A stretch of 21,945 nt of DNA, from contig CAZRUH010000009.1 in NCBI GenBank assembly GCA_964603325.1, positions 1-21,945 on the forward strand, read 5' to 3'. This DNA comes from LSNR01 sp964603325 (GTDB taxonomy: Bacteria; Patescibacteriota; Minisyncoccia; Moranbacterales; UBA9337). The position numbers and the translations under genes are program-made. This document shows positions 20,982 to 21,945 of this stretch, one piece after another; position 1 is the stretch's first letter; every line of letters starts with the position of its first letter. The notes under the pieces were generated by a model. It worked only from the letters and a program-made list of their open reading frames with translations. It was not told where the DNA came from and searched no databases.

Positions 20982-21845
20982 ATGAGTAATAGAAAATTAA
21001 TTTATACTATTTTGGGAATTGGAATAATAACCAGTTTAATTTTAGCAATGATTATTTTTCATTTAAAAAATAATCAAGAATTAAAAGTGGTTTTTTTGGA
21101 TGTTGGACAAGGTGATGCGATTTTGATTGAATCCGGCAGTAATCAAATAGTGATTGATGGGGGTAGAGATGAAAATGTGCTGTTGGAAAGACTGGGGGAG
21201 TCTATGCCTTTTTGGGATAGAACTATTGAGGCTGTAATAATTACTCATCCGGATTCTGATCATTTCGGTGGAATTATAGGAGCTTTAAAAAATTATCAAG
21301 TAAAAAGTGTTATTAAAACAAACGCCGAAAGTCATTCTCAATTATGGAAAAAATTAAAGAATATAATTGGAGAAAGAAATATCCAACAAGTTGTTGCTAA
21401 AAGTGGTTTAGAAATAGTATTTCCTAATTCGGCAAAAATACTTACGCTATTTCCTTTTGGAGATGTTCCCAAATATCCAAAAAACACTAACGAAACCAGC
21501 ATTGTTGCAAGATTGAAATATGGGAAAAATAGTTTTTTATTTACCGGAGATTTGCCAAGTAATAAAGAAGAAGAATTGTTAAAAGCAGGAATAAATGTGC
21601 AGAGTGATGTTTTAAAAATAGGTCATCACGGGTCTAAATTTTCCACAAGTGATAATTTTTTAAAAGCGGTTAATCCAGAAGATGCCATTATCTCTGTTGG
21701 GAAAAATAGATACGGACATCCAACGGAGGAAGTTTTGAAAAAATTAAAAAGACGATTGATTAGAATTTGGCGAACGGATCAAGATGGAAATATTGTGTAT
21801 CAATGTCAAGCGATAAATCAAGACTGCAAGGTTTTTTCTGATTAA
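20982..21845 (+). CDS. ComEC C-terminal-type metallo-beta-lactamase domain protein
   Basis: A 287-residue protein with one N-terminal membrane helix (about 7-27) and a metallo-beta-lactamase-fold domain outside. FLDVGQGDAILIE (38-50) is the hallmark opening of ComEC-type nuclease domains. THPDSDHFGG (88-97) holds metal ligands H89, D93 and H94, with aspartate D91 in place of the second histidine. FTGD with D190 and GHHGS (214-218) complete the site. It probably degrades or processes one DNA strand at the uptake channel. It has its own membrane anchor, and cysteines C275 and C282 near the end may form a disulfide. Directly downstream of comEC, it reads as the second half of a split ComEC. Confidence 0.9.
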   Translation: MSNRKLIYTILGIGIITSLILAMIIFHLKNNQELKVVFLDVGQGDAILIESGSNQIVIDGGRDENVLLERLGESMPFWDRTIEAVIITHPDSDHFGGIIGALKNYQVKSVIKTNAESHSQLWKKLKNIIGERNIQQVVAKSGLEIVFPNSAKILTLFPFGDVPKYPKNTNETSIVARLKYGKNSFLFTGDLPSNKEEELLKAGINVQSDVLKIGHHGSKFSTSDNFLKAVNPEDAIISVGKNRYGHPTEEVLKKLKRRLIRIWRTDQDGNIVYQCQAINQDCKVFSD

Positions 21846-21858
21846 AGGTGATGATTTT

Positions 21859-21867
21859 TGTGGATAA
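21859..21867 (-). promoter_or_regulatory. DnaA-box-like 9-mer
   Basis: TGTGGATAA on the plus strand is a perfect TTATCCACA DnaA box on the minus strand. It lies 13 bases after the metallo-beta-lactamase gene and 15 before a strong -35 hexamer. A single box can occur by chance in a window this size. I saw no second perfect copy nearby. Confidence 0.35.
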
Positions 21868-21882
21868 CTTTTTAGCGAAAGG

Positions 21883-21910
21883 TTGACAAATTTTATTAAA
21901 GTGGGATAAT
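21883..21910 (+). promoter_or_regulatory. Strong sigma-70-type promoter at the right edge
   Basis: A consensus -35 TTGACA (21883-21888) and GATAAT (21905-21910, five of six matches) are 16 bp apart. This is the best promoter match in the window. Transcription should start at about 21917, within or just after the ATG at 21915, so the transcript is either leaderless or uses a start beyond the window. Confidence 0.65.
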
Positions 21911-21914
21911 TCAA

Positions 21915-21945
21915 ATGAAAGTTTTTTCTAAAAAAAAAATACAAA
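21915..21945 (+). CDS. Possible start of a gene running off the window
   Basis: ATG at 21915 opens a frame reading MKVFSKKKIQ to the end of the window. It sits five bases after a good -10 box. Ten residues are too few for a family call. The ATG may be a coincidence if the true start is further downstream. Confidence 0.3.
   Translation, partial: MKVFSKKKIQ

Overview
The window is AT-rich bacterial chromosome with tightly packed genes, almost all on the plus strand. TGA acts as a normal stop (for example at 5762-5764, 17727-17729 and 19112-19114), so the standard bacterial code applies and the TGA-recoded lineages are excluded. Most start codons lack a clear Shine-Dalgarno sequence. An MTH1-like Nudix enzyme, an LCP protein, a ComEC split over two genes and many surface-glycan enzymes on short operons fit a Candidate Phyla Radiation (Patescibacteria) genome, perhaps Parcubacteria/Moranbacteria-like. 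That placement is inference from gene content, not a phylogenetic result.

Region 1 (1-1615): the tail of a membrane protein gene, an MTH1-like nucleotide-pool sanitiser, a tRNA-dihydrouridine synthase on the minus strand that overlaps it tail to tail, and tRNA-Val(GAC) starting from a promoter that reaches into the dus coding sequence. Region 2 (1638-11025): an unrecognised two-part protein with a kinase-like C-terminus, then a surface-glycan operon: GT4, O-antigen-ligase-like protein, GT4, LCP transferase, GT2, S41 protease and glutamate racemase. It ends in a bidirectional terminator shared with the convergent 57-residue ribosomal protein bL28 gene. Region 3 (11277-17729): from a good promoter, a site-2 metalloprotease, a polyprenyl-phosphate glycosyltransferase with a GT-C partner, a WbaZ-like GT4, an acyltransferase-like protein and a WecA/TagO-type initiating phosphotransferase. 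Region 4 (17958-21945): a small membrane protein, dUTPase, a DUF167 protein, a gene-free stretch crowded with inverted repeats including a perfect 36-bp palindrome, comEC as two genes, and a promoter plus a DnaA-box-like 9-mer at the right edge.

Together regions 2 and 3 can be read as most of a lipid-carrier glycopolymer pathway. The WecA-like enzyme would load the first sugar on undecaprenyl phosphate and GT2/GT4 enzymes would extend it. The GtrB-like/GT-C pair would add sugars outside the membrane. The ligase-like protein would polymerise or transfer the chain, and LCP would anchor it to peptidoglycan, for which MurI supplies D-glutamate. No flippase or ABC exporter is visible here. I see no CRISPR array, insertion sequence, phage gene or toxin-antitoxin pair. 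The most unusual items are the degenerate kinase-like protein, the palindrome-rich region before comEC and the AT-only hairpins placed at stop codons.
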